Below, piece after piece: positions 1 through 9,290 of a stretch of 64,000 nt of DNA (position 1 is the stretch's first letter; each line of letters begins with the position of its first letter). The translations under genes were made by a program, and so were the position numbers. Source of the stretch: Verrucomicrobiota bacterium (GTDB lineage Bacteria; Verrucomicrobiota; Verrucomicrobiia; Methylacidiphilales; UBA1321); assembly GCA_013285645.1 (NCBI GenBank), contig JABDHJ010000012.1, positions 1-64,000 of the forward strand, in the 5' to 3' direction. Under the pieces are notes generated by a model, which worked only from the letters and a program-made list of their open reading frames with translations, was not told the DNA's origin and made no database searches.

Positions 1-788
<788 letters not shown>

Positions 789-819
789 AATTTTACATGA
801 AATCTTGCATTAAAACTCC

Positions 820-929
820 GTCCTCCTGAGCTTGTCGAAGGATCAGCTTCCAAGGCATTTGCTCGTTACCTGCCCTCCTTTGATTGCGCAAGTCACCAGA
901 AGCTGATCCTTCGACAAGCTCAGGAGGAC
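820..929. repeat. REP-like inverted pair, CTGAGCTTGTCGAAGGATC family
   Basis: A 30-bp sequence at 820-849 is repeated as a perfect inverted copy at 900-929, with a 50-bp spacer. RNA from either strand could fold into a long hairpin. Related copies occur near 45309, 49995/50128, 59236/59819 and 62548/62618, mostly also in inverted pairs. The pair fills the gap between ligA and the LysM gene and may stop ligA transcription, although no T-run marks it as a classical terminator. Confidence 0.85.
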
Positions 930-1043
930 AGATTGTTCGTAGAAACTTTTCTGCAAACACTGAAACTGTGCCACTACCCAGAGCTTGCGAAAAGCTGACG
1001 CACTTCGTATTCTTGGTAGACGTCGAATACCTTTCCTCCTGTC

Positions 1044-1739
1044 GTGAGAATTCTCGTCCTTCTTATCTGCCTCTCCATCATCATCCCCCTGCACGCGCAG
1101 GATCCCGGCGCGCAGCAGGATGCCGAGGCCGCTCGTGAAAAATTGCTGAAGGCTGCGGATCAGCTGGACAACATCCAGACCAACTCGGAAGCGACGAAGA
1201 CATCTGTGGATAATATGAAAGCCGATGTCACGAAGCTCCAGGCCGACGTGAGTCAGTTGCAGTCCGATAACGCGACCTTGAAGCAGCAACTGGCCGACAT
1301 GAAGGCCGCTTTCGACAAGGCCGAGGCCGCCCATGCCAAGGAGCGGCAGGTATTGATCGATAGCGTGGCCGACTTGATCAAGCAGGCGGGCGCGTCCAAG
1401 CCCAGCACCAAAAAGAAGACCCCGTCGACTCCGGAGAAGACTCCCGATACGGATACCGGCACAGGCTCGGCAGCGAATTCGACCAGCACGGCCCTCGCTC
1501 CGCCGCCGGATACCGCCCCAACCGACCCTGCCCCGGTCCCGGACACAACGCCGATAAAACCACAAAAAGGTTATTATCATATTGTCGCCAGCGGAGAGAC
1601 GCTTACGCTTATCTGTAACGCATACCGGCAGGATGGTGTCAATGTCACCACGGCCGATGTTCGAAAGGCCAATGGTTTGACCGATAAAAGCGTCCTCAAG
1701 GTGGGGCAGAAACTTTTTATCCCAAAACCGGGAACTTAA
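1044..1739 (+). CDS. Exported coiled-coil protein with C-terminal LysM domain
   Basis: Probably a periplasmic or envelope protein that binds peptidoglycan. The start is GTG at 1044, which places an export signal right at the N-terminus (MRILVLLICLSIIIPLHAQ, cut expected near residue 19). Residues about 20-110 are heptad-rich (SVDNMKADVTKLQADVSQLQ) and predict a coiled coil. Residues about 115-170 form a Pro/Thr/Asp-rich linker. Residues about 175-229 match a LysM module (YYHIVASGETLTLICNAY ... VLKVGQKLFIP). The layout resembles tether proteins that hold the cell wall through LysM and oligomerise through the coiled coil. Specific function unknown. It is followed 7 bp later by the GYF-like gene, so the two may share a transcript. 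Confidence 0.8.
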   Translation: MRILVLLICLSIIIPLHAQDPGAQQDAEAAREKLLKAADQLDNIQTNSEATKTSVDNMKADVTKLQADVSQLQSDNATLKQQLADMKAAFDKAEAAHAKERQVLIDSVADLIKQAGASKPSTKKKTPSTPEKTPDTDTGTGSAANSTSTALAPPPDTAPTDPAPVPDTTPIKPQKGYYHIVASGETLTLICNAYRQDGVNVTTADVRKANGLTDKSVLKVGQKLFIPKPGT

Positions 1740-1746
1740 TTATTTT

Positions 1747-2328
1747 ATGAGTGAAATCTTAGGCGACGAAGCGTCAATGGTGTGGCGGGTGAAGAAGGCG
1801 CCGGGTGATACCGATACCGTCTATGGCCCGGTCAGCACGGAGGTGCTGAAGGAATGGGCGGACTCGGCCCAGATCGCACCCCACGACATGGTGGACGAAA
1901 GTGACGAGAACTGGCGCCCAGCGTCGGAAGTGGAATTTCTCGAGATGCTGTGGGTGGTCCATTTGCCCGGCGAGGAGACCTATGGCCCCACGACGATCGG
2001 CACGCTCCGTGAGTTCATCCACGAAAAGCTGATCACGGAAAAGACCGTGGCCACGCATGTGAAGACGAACCAGTCGCTGCCGATCGCCGCCCTGTTTGCA
2101 GCGGTGGAATTTGAAAAGAAGCGCGCCATGAAGCGTCCGCCGAAGGAAGTCATGAAATCGACCGCATCGCTGGCGGTGGACATGGCCAAGGACCAGCGCA
2201 TCCGGCAGTTGGAGGAGGACCTGAAAGAATTGCGCCGCGAGCACGAATCGCTGACGCACCGTTTTCGCCAACTCTCCCTGCAGTTGGAGGGTGGCACCGT
2301 CCCGAAGATCGCTTCGTCTAAAAAATAG
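1747..2328 (+). CDS. Protein with two GYF-like domains and a coiled-coil tail
   Basis: 193 residues, no signal peptide. Two successive segments look like the bacterial GYF_2 fold: residues about 9-60 (VYGPVSTEVLKEWADSAQI) and about 68-120 (TYGPTTIGTLREFIHEKLI), each with the Y-G-P-x turn followed by an L-x-x-(W/F) helix. The C-terminal part (QRIRQLEEDLKELRREHESL) predicts a coiled coil. In bacteria these domains are thought to mediate protein-protein contacts, so a scaffolding role is an inference. It starts 7 bp after the LysM gene stop. The pair may be a small envelope or cell-shape operon, but nothing in the sequence fixes the job. Confidence 0.65.
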   Translation: MSEILGDEASMVWRVKKAPGDTDTVYGPVSTEVLKEWADSAQIAPHDMVDESDENWRPASEVEFLEMLWVVHLPGEETYGPTTIGTLREFIHEKLITEKTVATHVKTNQSLPIAALFAAVEFEKKRAMKRPPKEVMKSTASLAVDMAKDQRIRQLEEDLKELRREHESLTHRFRQLSLQLEGGTVPKIASSKK

Positions 2329-2405
2329 GCCGAATTGTGCTATCTTGCCGAAGGGCCGTTAGTTTCGCTTGAGCGAAGCGGCCCTGATGTTCCATCCTGT
2401 TACTT

Positions 2406-3434
2406 ATGTCCACGCCCATTTCACGCATCCCAGTCACGGTCATCACTGGCTTCCTTGGCGCCGGCAAGACCACGCTCCTGAACCGCATCCTCACCGAAAA
2501 GCACGGCAAACGCATCGCGGTGATCGAAAATGAATTCGGCGAAATCGGCATCGACCACCAGTTGGTCATCCAATCCGACGAGGAAATCTTCGAGCTGAAT
2601 AACGGCTGCATCTGCTGCCGCGTGCGGGGCGATCTCATCCGTATCCTGGCCAAACTTTCCCAACGGCGCGACAAGTTCGACTCCGTCCTGATCGAGACAA
2701 CCGGCATGGCCGATCCGGGCCCCGTGGCGCAGACCTTTTTCACGGACGAGGAAGTGAAGGAGAACTTCATCCTCGATGGCATCGTGACGGTGGTCGACGC
2801 GAAGCATGTCGGATTGCACTTCGACGACACGCGCGAGGTGCGCGAGCAGATCGGTTTCGCCGACGTGATTCTCTTGAACAAGGAGGACTTGGTTTCGCCC
2901 GAGGAATTCGTGAAGACCGAGGCGCGCATTCGCAAGATGAACCCGATGGCGAAGGTCTATCGGACCCAGGATGCGGCCATCGATCTCAATAAGGTCCTCG
3001 ATATTGGCGGCTTCGACCTCAAGCGGGCACTGGAACTCGAACCCGATTTTCTGAAAGCCACCGAAGAGGAACATGATCACGACCACGAGGAGCACGATCA
3101 TGAACACGACGAGCATGAGCACCACGATCATCATCATGACGAAGATGTGACCTCGGTCGGAATCAGCATGCCGGGCGATCTCGACGAAAAGAAACTTTCC
3201 GATTGGCTTGGCACTCTCTTGCGCACAAAGGGGCAGGACATTTTCCGCATGAAGGGCATCCTGGCCGTCAAAGGCCGCGCGATGCGCTTTGTTTTCCAGG
3301 GTGTCCACATGCTGATGGATGGTAAGCCCGACCGCGAGTGGGGCAACGAACCGCGCCACAACACGATCATCTTCATCGGTCGCAATCTCGATCGCAAGGA
3401 ATTGAACGAAGGCTTCAAGGCGTGTTTGGCTTGA
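2406..3434 (+). CDS. CobW/COG0523-family metal-chaperone GTPase
   Basis: A G3E-family P-loop GTPase, 342 residues. The Walker A loop is at residues 15-23 (GFLGAGKTT) and the conserved ENEFGE box at 41-46. The metal-site motif C-x-C-C is at 68-71 (CICC), diagnostic of the COG0523 group that delivers zinc, cobalt or iron to target proteins. The base-recognition motif is NKED. A His/Asp/Glu-rich stretch of about 25 residues (around residues 222-246) is a probable metal-binding loop. The CobW C-terminal domain follows ([11 protein letters not shown]). It belongs to the YjiA/YeiR/ZNG1-like side of the family; no cobalamin genes are nearby, so zinc homeostasis is the more likely role. A zinc (Zur) box was not recognised upstream. 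Confidence 0.9.
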   Translation: MSTPISRIPVTVITGFLGAGKTTLLNRILTEKHGKRIAVIENEFGEIGIDHQLVIQSDEEIFELNNGCICCRVRGDLIRILAKLSQRRDKFDSVLIETTGMADPGPVAQTFFTDEEVKENFILDGIVTVVDAKHVGLHFDDTREVREQIGFADVILLNKEDLVSPEEFVKTEARIRKMNPMAKVYRTQDAAIDLNKVLDIGGFDLKRALELEPDFLKATEEEHDHDHEEHDHEHDEHEHHDHHHDEDVTSVGISMPGDLDEKKLSDWLGTLLRTKGQDIFRMKGILAVKGRAMRFVFQGVHMLMDGKPDREWGNEPRHNTIIFIGRNLDRKELNEGFKACLA

Positions 3435-3449
3435 TGCATTATTTCTCAA

Positions 3450-4139
3450 GTGAAATCGCTCGGACAAGATGCGGCGCGGGATTTGTTGCTTCTTAGCCTG
3501 ACAGCAGGCAGCGCCGATGCGGCAGGTTATCTGGGCCTCGGCCGGGTTTTCACTTCCAACATGACCGGCAATGTCGTGCTCTTGGGAATCAATCTCGGGC
3601 AGGGAGATTTTATCGCAGCCGGTCGGATTCTCTATGTTCTGGCCATTTTTATTCTGGGCGTATGCCTCGGTGCGTGGCTTGGTCGAGACTTGCCGGAAAA
3701 GGAGTGGCCCACGCTGGCCTTTCGGTTGATCGGGCTGGAAAAAATTGCACTTCTGCTTTTTGGAATCGGCTGGTTTTTATTGGTCGATGGAATGACCGGC
3801 ATGGGCTCCCACGCGCTTTTGGCGTTACTGGCCATGGCCATGGGACTGCAGTCTGCGGCCATGGCCCGACTCAGCGCCCCGGGAGTGACGACGACTGCCG
3901 TCACCGGCACCCTTACTGCATTAGCCACCGGAACGATGACTCTCCTTTATCTTTCCAAGGTCCAGATCGATCAAAAGCTGGAGCTCCGCGAGCGGGTCAA
4001 ATTTCAGCTCACTATTGTCTTTCTCTACGGTTGCGGTGCGGCTCTCTGCGGATGGTTGATCGTGCATCTTCCGCATTGGGCCGGATGCTTTCCTGTGCTA
4101 GCGTCGGCCTTCGTTGCGCTGGGCAGGCCGAGGCCGTGA
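3450..4139 (+). CDS. DUF1275 (YoaK-like) integral membrane protein
   Basis: 229 residues with six or so hydrophobic segments. The N-terminal pattern matches the YoaK/DUF1275 family: LLLLSLTAGSADAAGYLGLG followed by FTSNMTGNVVLLG. The middle motif GLQSAAMARL and the TAVTGTLTALATG motif are also typical. The start is GTG at 3450, 15 bp after the CobW-family stop, so co-transcription is likely. Family function is unknown; a transporter role has been suggested only from topology. Confidence 0.85.
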   Translation: MKSLGQDAARDLLLLSLTAGSADAAGYLGLGRVFTSNMTGNVVLLGINLGQGDFIAAGRILYVLAIFILGVCLGAWLGRDLPEKEWPTLAFRLIGLEKIALLLFGIGWFLLVDGMTGMGSHALLALLAMAMGLQSAAMARLSAPGVTTTAVTGTLTALATGTMTLLYLSKVQIDQKLELRERVKFQLTIVFLYGCGAALCGWLIVHLPHWAGCFPVLASAFVALGRPRP

Positions 4140-4198
4140 GAGTGGTGCATTTTACCTTTAGGCGTTATGCCGAAGAAGCTAAGCTTCGCTGACAAGTG

Positions 4199-4223
4199 CG
4201 TTCCCAAGTACAACTTGGGAACG
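4199..4223. repeat. CGTTCCCAAG palindrome, copy 1
   Basis: Near-perfect hairpin with arms CGTTCCCAAG and CTTGGGAACG around a 5-bp loop. Other copies are at 45415-45439, 49866-49905 (with a nested insertion) and 62746-62770 (degenerate). It lies just before the WD40 gene and shows that an upstream in-frame start at 4196 would be encoded by repeat DNA. Confidence 0.85.
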
Positions 4224-4246
4224 AGGGAAACTCCGCTAAAATCAAG

Positions 4247-5290
4247 ATGAACAGCAATCCAAAACTCCGTCCCATCGCCTTCAAATGGCATAGCAAACTG
4301 AACGATTTCATGACGGGGCTGGCATGGTCACCGGAAGGCGACCGAATTGCCGTCGCATCGGTTTCGGGACAGGTGGCGATTTATGATGCGGTGGAAGGTC
4401 GCACGATTCATCTCTTTGAGAAAGCCCATGAGGACGGTTGCGATGCGCTGGCTTGGCGACCCGATGGCAAAGCGTTGGCCACGGCGGGGCGCGACGGAAT
4501 GTGGAAACTTTGGGATGCGGAAACAGGAAAAGTTCTCGCGGAGCATGAGGCGGGTGCTTTGTGGACTGAGCATCTGGCGTGGAGTTCCCGGCCTCTTGGT
4601 GACCAAGGACATCTGTTGGCCGTCGGTGCGGGCAACAAGGTGACGCTTTGGAATGAAGCGGGCGAGTCGGCGGATGAAACCATCAAGTTCACGAAAACGG
4701 TGGCTGATGTAGGCTGGATCTTGAATGGCACGACGTTGGCCGTGGCGACGAGTTCGGAAGTGGTCGTCGACGACCTGATCGCAGACGGGGAAGCACGGCG
4801 CTTTGTCGCGAAGGACCCGATTCTCAAGATGTCGTTCAGTCCGTCCGGCAAGTGGTTGATGACCGGCAATCAGGATTGCTCAGTGCATGTCTGGAATACG
4901 GACAACGGCGCGGAGATGCATATGCGCGGTTACGCGGCCAAGGTGCGGCAGCTGGTTTGGCATCGCGGGAGTCGCTGGCTCGCTGCTGGCGGCGGCCCGG
5001 CGATTTCGGTGTGGGATTGCTCAGGTCGCGGGCCGGAAGGACGCACGCCCACCATTCTCGAATGGCACATCGATCAGATCAGCGCGCTTCACTATCAACC
5101 GGAAGGCGACTGGCTCGCTTCGGGTGCACGCGATGGCAGCATTGCGGTCTGGTCTCCGACGCAGCGGCAGGCGCAAATCAGCGGTGCTAAAATTTCAAGC
5201 GGTGTAACGCAGGTGGCGTGGTCGCCCAATGGAAAGCTGCTGGCCGCGACCGGCGAAGATGGCGAAGTGCAGATGTTGGCCGTGGAGTAG
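4247..5290 (+). CDS. WD40 repeat beta-propeller protein
   Basis: About 347 residues with roughly seven WD40 repeats and no signal peptide, so probably a cytoplasmic scaffold. Typical blade ends are visible: VAIYDAVEG, WKLWDAETG, VHVWNTDNG, ISVWDCSG, IAVWSP. Blade starts such as LAWSPEGDRIAVAS, LAWRPDGKALATAG and VAWSPNGKLLAATG are also seen. The start at 4247 is chosen because codons upstream fall in the palindromic repeat at 4199-4223. Partners cannot be read from the sequence. Some COG0523 gene neighbourhoods include WD40 proteins, but here the link is only proximity. Confidence 0.85.
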   Translation: MNSNPKLRPIAFKWHSKLNDFMTGLAWSPEGDRIAVASVSGQVAIYDAVEGRTIHLFEKAHEDGCDALAWRPDGKALATAGRDGMWKLWDAETGKVLAEHEAGALWTEHLAWSSRPLGDQGHLLAVGAGNKVTLWNEAGESADETIKFTKTVADVGWILNGTTLAVATSSEVVVDDLIADGEARRFVAKDPILKMSFSPSGKWLMTGNQDCSVHVWNTDNGAEMHMRGYAAKVRQLVWHRGSRWLAAGGGPAISVWDCSGRGPEGRTPTILEWHIDQISALHYQPEGDWLASGARDGSIAVWSPTQRQAQISGAKISSGVTQVAWSPNGKLLAATGEDGEVQMLAVE

Positions 5291-5301
5291 ATTGAAGGAT
5301 T

Positions 5302-5403
5302 AAATTAGCCACAAAAGAACACAGGGAACTCAAAGAAACCCAAGGGGAAACCGCTGGCTTTCCCCTTCATTTTTGTGCTCTTTGCGGTCTTTCGCGGCTA
5401 AAT
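5302..5403. terminator. Bidirectional terminator within an inverted repeat
   Basis: The arms 5302-5332 and 5370-5403 are diverged inverted copies of a TTAGCCACAAAAGAACACA-type repeat. Between them is a hairpin at 5342-5367 (AAGGGGAAA paired with TTTCCCCTT) followed by TTCATTTTT on the plus strand. It sits between the converging WD40 and DUF4259 genes, where a two-way terminator is expected. Confidence 0.65.
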
Positions 5404-5411
5404 TGCAGTCG

Positions 5412-5819
5412 TTATTTCAACCGCTTCTTCAAATTCTCAAGATGCTTCTTCCAAGCATCAAAATCGTCGCTCTCCTCCCATTGCTCGAGCAACTCTGAAG
5501 GCTCGGACTGGATTCGCTCGATGGCGAGAATGGCAAGTTCGATCATGTCCTCAGGCACGGTGAGCTGCTGCTCGGCCACCCATTCGTCGACCGCTTCGGT
5601 GTGACTATTTTTGACATAGGCCTTCCCCTTGAGACGCGCCAATGTGTCGGCAGCGGCAATAGCTTCCTCGGCTTCGGGGGCCTCGATGTATTCGTCGCCC
5701 GCTGCCTCGATTTTCGACAGGGCCTCTTCGATCAGGTCGAAATCCTCGGATTCCTCGAGCGAGTAAGCCCAATCACATGCTGTGTCATTTCCAAATGGAT
5801 CCGTATCCCATGCTCCCAT
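5412..5819 (-). CDS. DUF4259 family protein
   Basis: 135 residues, acidic, no signal peptide or membrane segment. The N-terminus MGAWDTDPFGNDTACDWAY is the family hallmark (M-G-A-W, then F-x-N-D-x-A-x-D-W). The start at 5819 is set by an AGGAG six bases upstream; the adjacent in-frame ATG at 5822 would be too close to it, and codons beyond 5822 look non-coding. The family is widespread but has no known function; members sometimes act as immunity-like partners, which is not shown here. Single gene, converging on the WD40 gene. Confidence 0.8.
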   Translation of the reverse strand: MGAWDTDPFGNDTACDWAYSLEESEDFDLIEEALSKIEAAGDEYIEAPEAEEAIAAADTLARLKGKAYVKNSHTEAVDEWVAEQQLTVPEDMIELAILAIERIQSEPSELLEQWEESDDFDAWKKHLENLKKRLK

Positions 5820-5932
5820 CATTATCTCCTGGTTATTTTGATCGAGCCGCACCCTACCTTGCGTCGCGTATGACACAACAAAAAAGCGGCGACTTTCTGG
5901 CGTCGCGGGCCGCGATAGGATAAGGTTGCTTA

Positions 5933-6772
5933 ATGAAACTTACGCTGGGCCACTCGCCCGATCCCGACGACGCCTTCATGTTTTACGCCCTGGCCAAACA
6001 TTTGCTTCCCACGCCGGGCTACGAGTTCGAGCATATCCTGCAGGATATCCAGACGTTGAATGAGCGCGCCACCCGCGCGGAACTCGATATCACCGCCATT
6101 TCCATTCATGCCTACGCCTACGTTCTCAAGGATTATGCGTTGCTGCGCAGTGGTGCGAGCATGGGCGACGGTTACGGCCCGATGCTCGTCGGCAAACGTG
6201 CGTTTTCCAAAGAGGAACTCCTCAAGAAAAAGATCGCCGTGCCCGGACTGATGACGAGCGCGTTCCTGCAGTTGCAACTCTTTCTCGGCGTACCGAAGGA
6301 GAAGCTCAACTACATCGTCGTGCCCTTCGACCAGATTTTCGACGCGATCACGCGGGGCGAGGCCGAGGTTGGGCTGATCATTCACGAAGGCCAACTCACC
6401 TACGCGACGGAAGGATTTGTCCTTAGCGCCGATTTTGGGCAATGGTGGGCTGCCGAAACAGGCGGCCTGCCGCTACCGCTCGGAGGTAACGCCGTGAAAA
6501 AATCGCTGGGCAAAGAAAAAATAGCAGAGCTTTCGGAGATTCTTTACCAGAGCATCAAATACGGACTCGATCATCGCGCTGCAGGAATTGAACACGCGCT
6601 GCCTCTGGGACGCGGCCTCGATACCAAACTGGCCGACAAGTTCATCGGTATGTACGTCAACGAACTCACACTCGACTACGGCGATCGCGGCAAGAAGGGC
6701 GTCCGCGAATTCCTCGACCGCGCGCATCACGCCGGGCTGATTCCCGCGCCGGTGGAGTTGGAGTTTGTGTAA
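5933..6772 (+). CDS. mqnD: 1,4-dihydroxy-6-naphthoate synthase (futalosine pathway)
   Basis: Converts cyclic dehypoxanthinyl futalosine to 1,4-dihydroxy-6-naphthoate, a late step of the alternative menaquinone pathway. 279 residues, the usual length. The N-terminus LTLGHSPDPDDAFMFYAL is the MqnD signature (S-P-D-x-D-D-x-F-M-F). It is followed by LDITAISIHAYAYV, SGASMGDGYGP and LIIHEGQLTY, all characteristic of this periplasmic-binding-protein-like fold. An AAGG lies about seven bases before the ATG. No other mqn genes are in the window. The gene implies that menaquinone is made by the futalosine route in this organism. Confidence 0.93.
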   Translation: MKLTLGHSPDPDDAFMFYALAKHLLPTPGYEFEHILQDIQTLNERATRAELDITAISIHAYAYVLKDYALLRSGASMGDGYGPMLVGKRAFSKEELLKKKIAVPGLMTSAFLQLQLFLGVPKEKLNYIVVPFDQIFDAITRGEAEVGLIIHEGQLTYATEGFVLSADFGQWWAAETGGLPLPLGGNAVKKSLGKEKIAELSEILYQSIKYGLDHRAAGIEHALPLGRGLDTKLADKFIGMYVNELTLDYGDRGKKGVREFLDRAHHAGLIPAPVELEFV

Positions 6773-6814
6773 GATTTTTTGACGGAATTACGGGATACAA
6801 ACGGAATTAACGGA

Positions 6815-7117
6815 ATGCCTGCCTTATGTATGACCGAAGCTGAGTTAGAGGAAGCAGCATTGCTCCATTATTCACGCGTGCTTTGGAAGAATCCACGAAC
6901 CCGCCGCCGACTACTTTATATGTGGGAGCATCCGGAACATCCACAACGGGAAAACTTCAAGAAACACCGAAAACTAGTCGAGGGTTTAATGGAATGCATT
7001 GATCCAGAGAAGTACGTGATCGCCTTGGTAGACGCTGACAAGTGGTCGTTGGGGACATTGTCGCGTGAAATTCCTCGCACAATTTGGACATTGTGGGATG
7101 AATCCAAAGAAAAATAA
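6815..7117 (+). CDS. Hypothetical protein
   Basis: About 100 residues from ATG 6815, basic and rich in Arg, Trp and Tyr (HYSRVLWKNPRTRRRLLYMW). No recognised domain, signal peptide or membrane segment. A longer form from TTG 6779 would begin in a repeat: 6776-6790 shares about 15 bases with the inverted repeats near 59116 and 59950. For that reason 6815 or the next ATG at 6830 is preferred. It lies between mqnD and thiG in the same direction with short gaps, so it may be part of that transcript. Confidence 0.5.
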   Translation: MPALCMTEAELEEAALLHYSRVLWKNPRTRRRLLYMWEHPEHPQRENFKKHRKLVEGLMECIDPEKYVIALVDADKWSLGTLSREIPRTIWTLWDESKEK

Positions 7118-7154
7118 GTGCGACGATCCTAGACCACCGCTACACTAAAAGCCT

Positions 7155-7931
7155 ATGACCGGCCTTACCATTGCGGGACGCACTTTTGGCTCACGACTCC
7201 TTGTGGGCACGGGCAAGTTTTCCTCCAACCAGGCGATGGCGGAGTGCCTTGAAGCCAGCGGCACGGAGATCGTGACCGTGGCGTTGCGCCGGGCCGACCT
7301 CAGCGGCAAGGACGATCCTTATGCCGATATCCTCAACTTCATCGATCCGAAAAAATACCTCATCCTGCCCAACACCAGCGGCGCGATGAATGCCGCAGAG
7401 GCAGTGCGTCTGGCACGTCTGGCCGCTGCCGCCGGGCTGCCCAAATGGGTCAAACTCGAGATTCATCCCGATCCCCGCTATCTGCTGCCCGATCCAATCG
7501 AGACGCTGGCCGCCGCCGAAATCCTAGTCAAAGAGGGTTTCGTCGTTCTGCCCTACATCAATGCCGACCCGGTCCTGGCCAAGCGCCTTCAGGATGTCGG
7601 CACGGCCACGGTCATGCCGCTCGGCTCGCCCATCGGGTCGAACCGCGGCTTGGAGACTAAGGCGCTGATCGAAATCATCATTGAGCAGGCGACGGTTCCA
7701 GTGATCGTCGATGCGGGCCTGGGTGCCCCATCGCATGCCGCTGCCGCGCTGGAACTTGGAGCCGACGGCGTGCTTATCAATACGGCACTCGCCGCCGCCC
7801 GAGATCCGGCCCGCATGGCCCGGGCCTTCCGCGATGCGGTTGAAGCAGGTCGAACGGCATGGGAAGTCGGTCTGGCCGCCCCGACCCGAACGGCAAATCC
7901 GACTAGCCCTCTCACCGGTTTTCTGTCATAA
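7155..7931 (+). CDS. thiG: Thiazole synthase
   Basis: Forms the thiazole phosphate ring of thiamine from deoxyxylulose 5-phosphate, dehydroglycine and the ThiS thiocarboxylate. 258 residues, full length. The Schiff-base lysine is K100 in [10 protein letters not shown]. Other family motifs are [10 protein letters not shown] (residues 15-24), [14 protein letters not shown] (72-85), [29 protein letters not shown] and ADGVLINTA. No ThiS, ThiF or ThiH is adjacent and no TPP riboswitch is visible in the 37 bp upstream, so it is separated from the other thiamine genes. Confidence 0.95.
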   Translation: MTGLTIAGRTFGSRLLVGTGKFSSNQAMAECLEASGTEIVTVALRRADLSGKDDPYADILNFIDPKKYLILPNTSGAMNAAEAVRLARLAAAAGLPKWVKLEIHPDPRYLLPDPIETLAAAEILVKEGFVVLPYINADPVLAKRLQDVGTATVMPLGSPIGSNRGLETKALIEIIIEQATVPVIVDAGLGAPSHAAAALELGADGVLINTALAAARDPARMARAFRDAVEAGRTAWEVGLAAPTRTANPTSPLTGFLS

Positions 7932-7961
7932 TATCTGCAAGTCAAAGACCGCTTTTTTCAC

Positions 7962-8192
7962 GTGAAACGCTCCCTCAAAATTTTTACCCTGCTCATCATG
8001 AGCCTCTTTGTCGTGGTCTCAGGAGTCGATTCAGCGTTGGATCACATGTCCCGCTCCGTTTCACAAAGCAACTGCACATTGTATAATGAAAAGGGCGAAA
8101 TCGTAGCGGTCTATACCGGTGACCTCAGAGTTTCCAGGCCTGGTATCAAGCCCGAGCCCGTTGGTCTGATCCACCTCCTGCACCGGTCGTAA
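7962..8192 (+). CDS. Small exported or membrane-anchored hypothetical protein
   Basis: 76 residues from a GTG start. The N-terminus KRSLKIFTLLIMSLFVVVSG is a basic-hydrophobic signal or anchor segment. The rest is short and has no recognised family. Codon use is plausible but the small size and lack of homologous motif keep confidence low. It lies between thiG and the DUF151 gene, same strand. Confidence 0.4.
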   Translation: MKRSLKIFTLLIMSLFVVVSGVDSALDHMSRSVSQSNCTLYNEKGEIVAVYTGDLRVSRPGIKPEPVGLIHLLHRS

Positions 8193-8283
8193 AAATTCCT
8201 GCGCCGACGACTGTTGCGAATTAAAATCGTCCATCATCCGTTCCGACGTTGTCATTCGTCCGGCGGAGTGGTACTGATATAGT

Positions 8284-8778
8284 GTGAACACGGATGTCGT
8301 GCGCGTAGAGGTATTTGGAGTCTTTCCTACAGACCAGCACACGTTGGCCATTTTCATTGGCAACGACGAGAAGAGCTTTGTCATCCATGTCGAACCGAGC
8401 GTGGGGCGAGCCATTGCCATGTCGATGCAGGGCGAGCATAACGAACGCCCACTGACGCATGAGTTGATCGGCTACATTTTCAACGCCCTCGATGTCAAAG
8501 TGGAGCGCGTCGTGATCAACGCCCTGCGCAGCAACACCTATTTCGCCCGGATCATTCTCAAGGCGCAGAATGAAGTTCATTCGAAAGTCATCGAGATCGA
8601 CGCGCGCCCGAGCGATTGCATCGTCCTCGCCACCCAGGCCAAGGCGCCGATTTTCGTCAGTCAGGATGTGTGGGAAGAGACCGACGACCGGACCGAGGAG
8701 CTGGAGAAAATTCGCCAGGCGCTTCGTGAAAAAAAAGGGCATCCCCCCGGGCCTCTTTTTGGAGACGACATCGTATAG
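8284..8778 (+). CDS. Bifunctional nuclease family protein (DUF151)
   Basis: About 164 residues from GTG 8284. The DUF151 pattern is clear: VRVEVFGVFPTDQHTLAIFI, then FVIHVEPSVGRAIAMSMQGE, RPLTHELIGYIFNALDVKVE, and IEIDARPSDCIVLATQAKAP with the conserved ARPSD core. Plant members of the family have RNase/DNase activity; bacterial members are mostly uncharacterised. The protein has no signal peptide and should be cytoplasmic. The C-terminal 30 residues are charged and probably flexible. Confidence 0.88.
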   Translation: MNTDVVRVEVFGVFPTDQHTLAIFIGNDEKSFVIHVEPSVGRAIAMSMQGEHNERPLTHELIGYIFNALDVKVERVVINALRSNTYFARIILKAQNEVHSKVIEIDARPSDCIVLATQAKAPIFVSQDVWEETDDRTEELEKIRQALREKKGHPPGPLFGDDIV

Positions 8779-8867
8779 CCTCTCGATTGGAGGCAACGGT
8801 GACTCTTGAATGTAAATCTTTGCAATTATTAAGACCGTTATTGATCGGATATGGGAGGTATGGTAGT

Positions 8868-9263
8868 ATGTGTGCCGTGAGACTGTTATTAATACTCGTT
8901 CTGGCCTTCGCGACTCTTCCAGCTTATGCGGAGGACTGGACGACATCCGACGGCAAATCGTATCAAAATGTCAAAGTTGTTAAGGTCGAAGACGACGCGG
9001 TGACCATACTTTGTAAAGACGGGGGAGCCTTGATTCCCATCGCTAAGCTTTCCCCCACTCTTCAGAAACGTTTTTCATACGACCCCGTCAAGGCCAAGGC
9101 CGCAGCGGCAGCGCGTGCCGATGCTGACGCCAAAAACGCCACGCAGCTACAGGCCGAGATGAATCAAGCTGAGGCATTGAAGCAGCAACAGCGCATTCAA
9201 AACGCCAAGCAGATTAACGATGGCAAAGCGGGAACTGCGCCCCCCCCGCCCGCTACTCCCTGA
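8868..9263 (+). CDS. Exported SHD1-domain protein
   Basis: About 131 residues. ATG 8868 gives a clean signal peptide (MCAVRLLLILVLAFATLPAYAE). After it comes an SHD1-like module (WTTSDGKSYQNVKVVKVEDD ... IPIAKLSPTLQKRF), a short beta domain common in PVC-group bacteria. The rest is an Ala/Gln-rich helix (about residues 68-120) and a Pro-rich tail. The longer reading from 8787 adds 27 residues with no signal and is rejected. Function unknown; presumably periplasmic. Confidence 0.75.
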   Translation: MCAVRLLLILVLAFATLPAYAEDWTTSDGKSYQNVKVVKVEDDAVTILCKDGGALIPIAKLSPTLQKRFSYDPVKAKAAAAARADADAKNATQLQAEMNQAEALKQQQRIQNAKQINDGKAGTAPPPPATP

Positions 9264-9290
9264 TAATCGAAACATTTTCAAAGGCAGTTT

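Noticed and set aside
7118-7154. Thiamine pyrophosphate riboswitch before thiG
   Set aside because: The gap is only 37 bp and lacks the conserved CTGAGA and ACCTGA segments.
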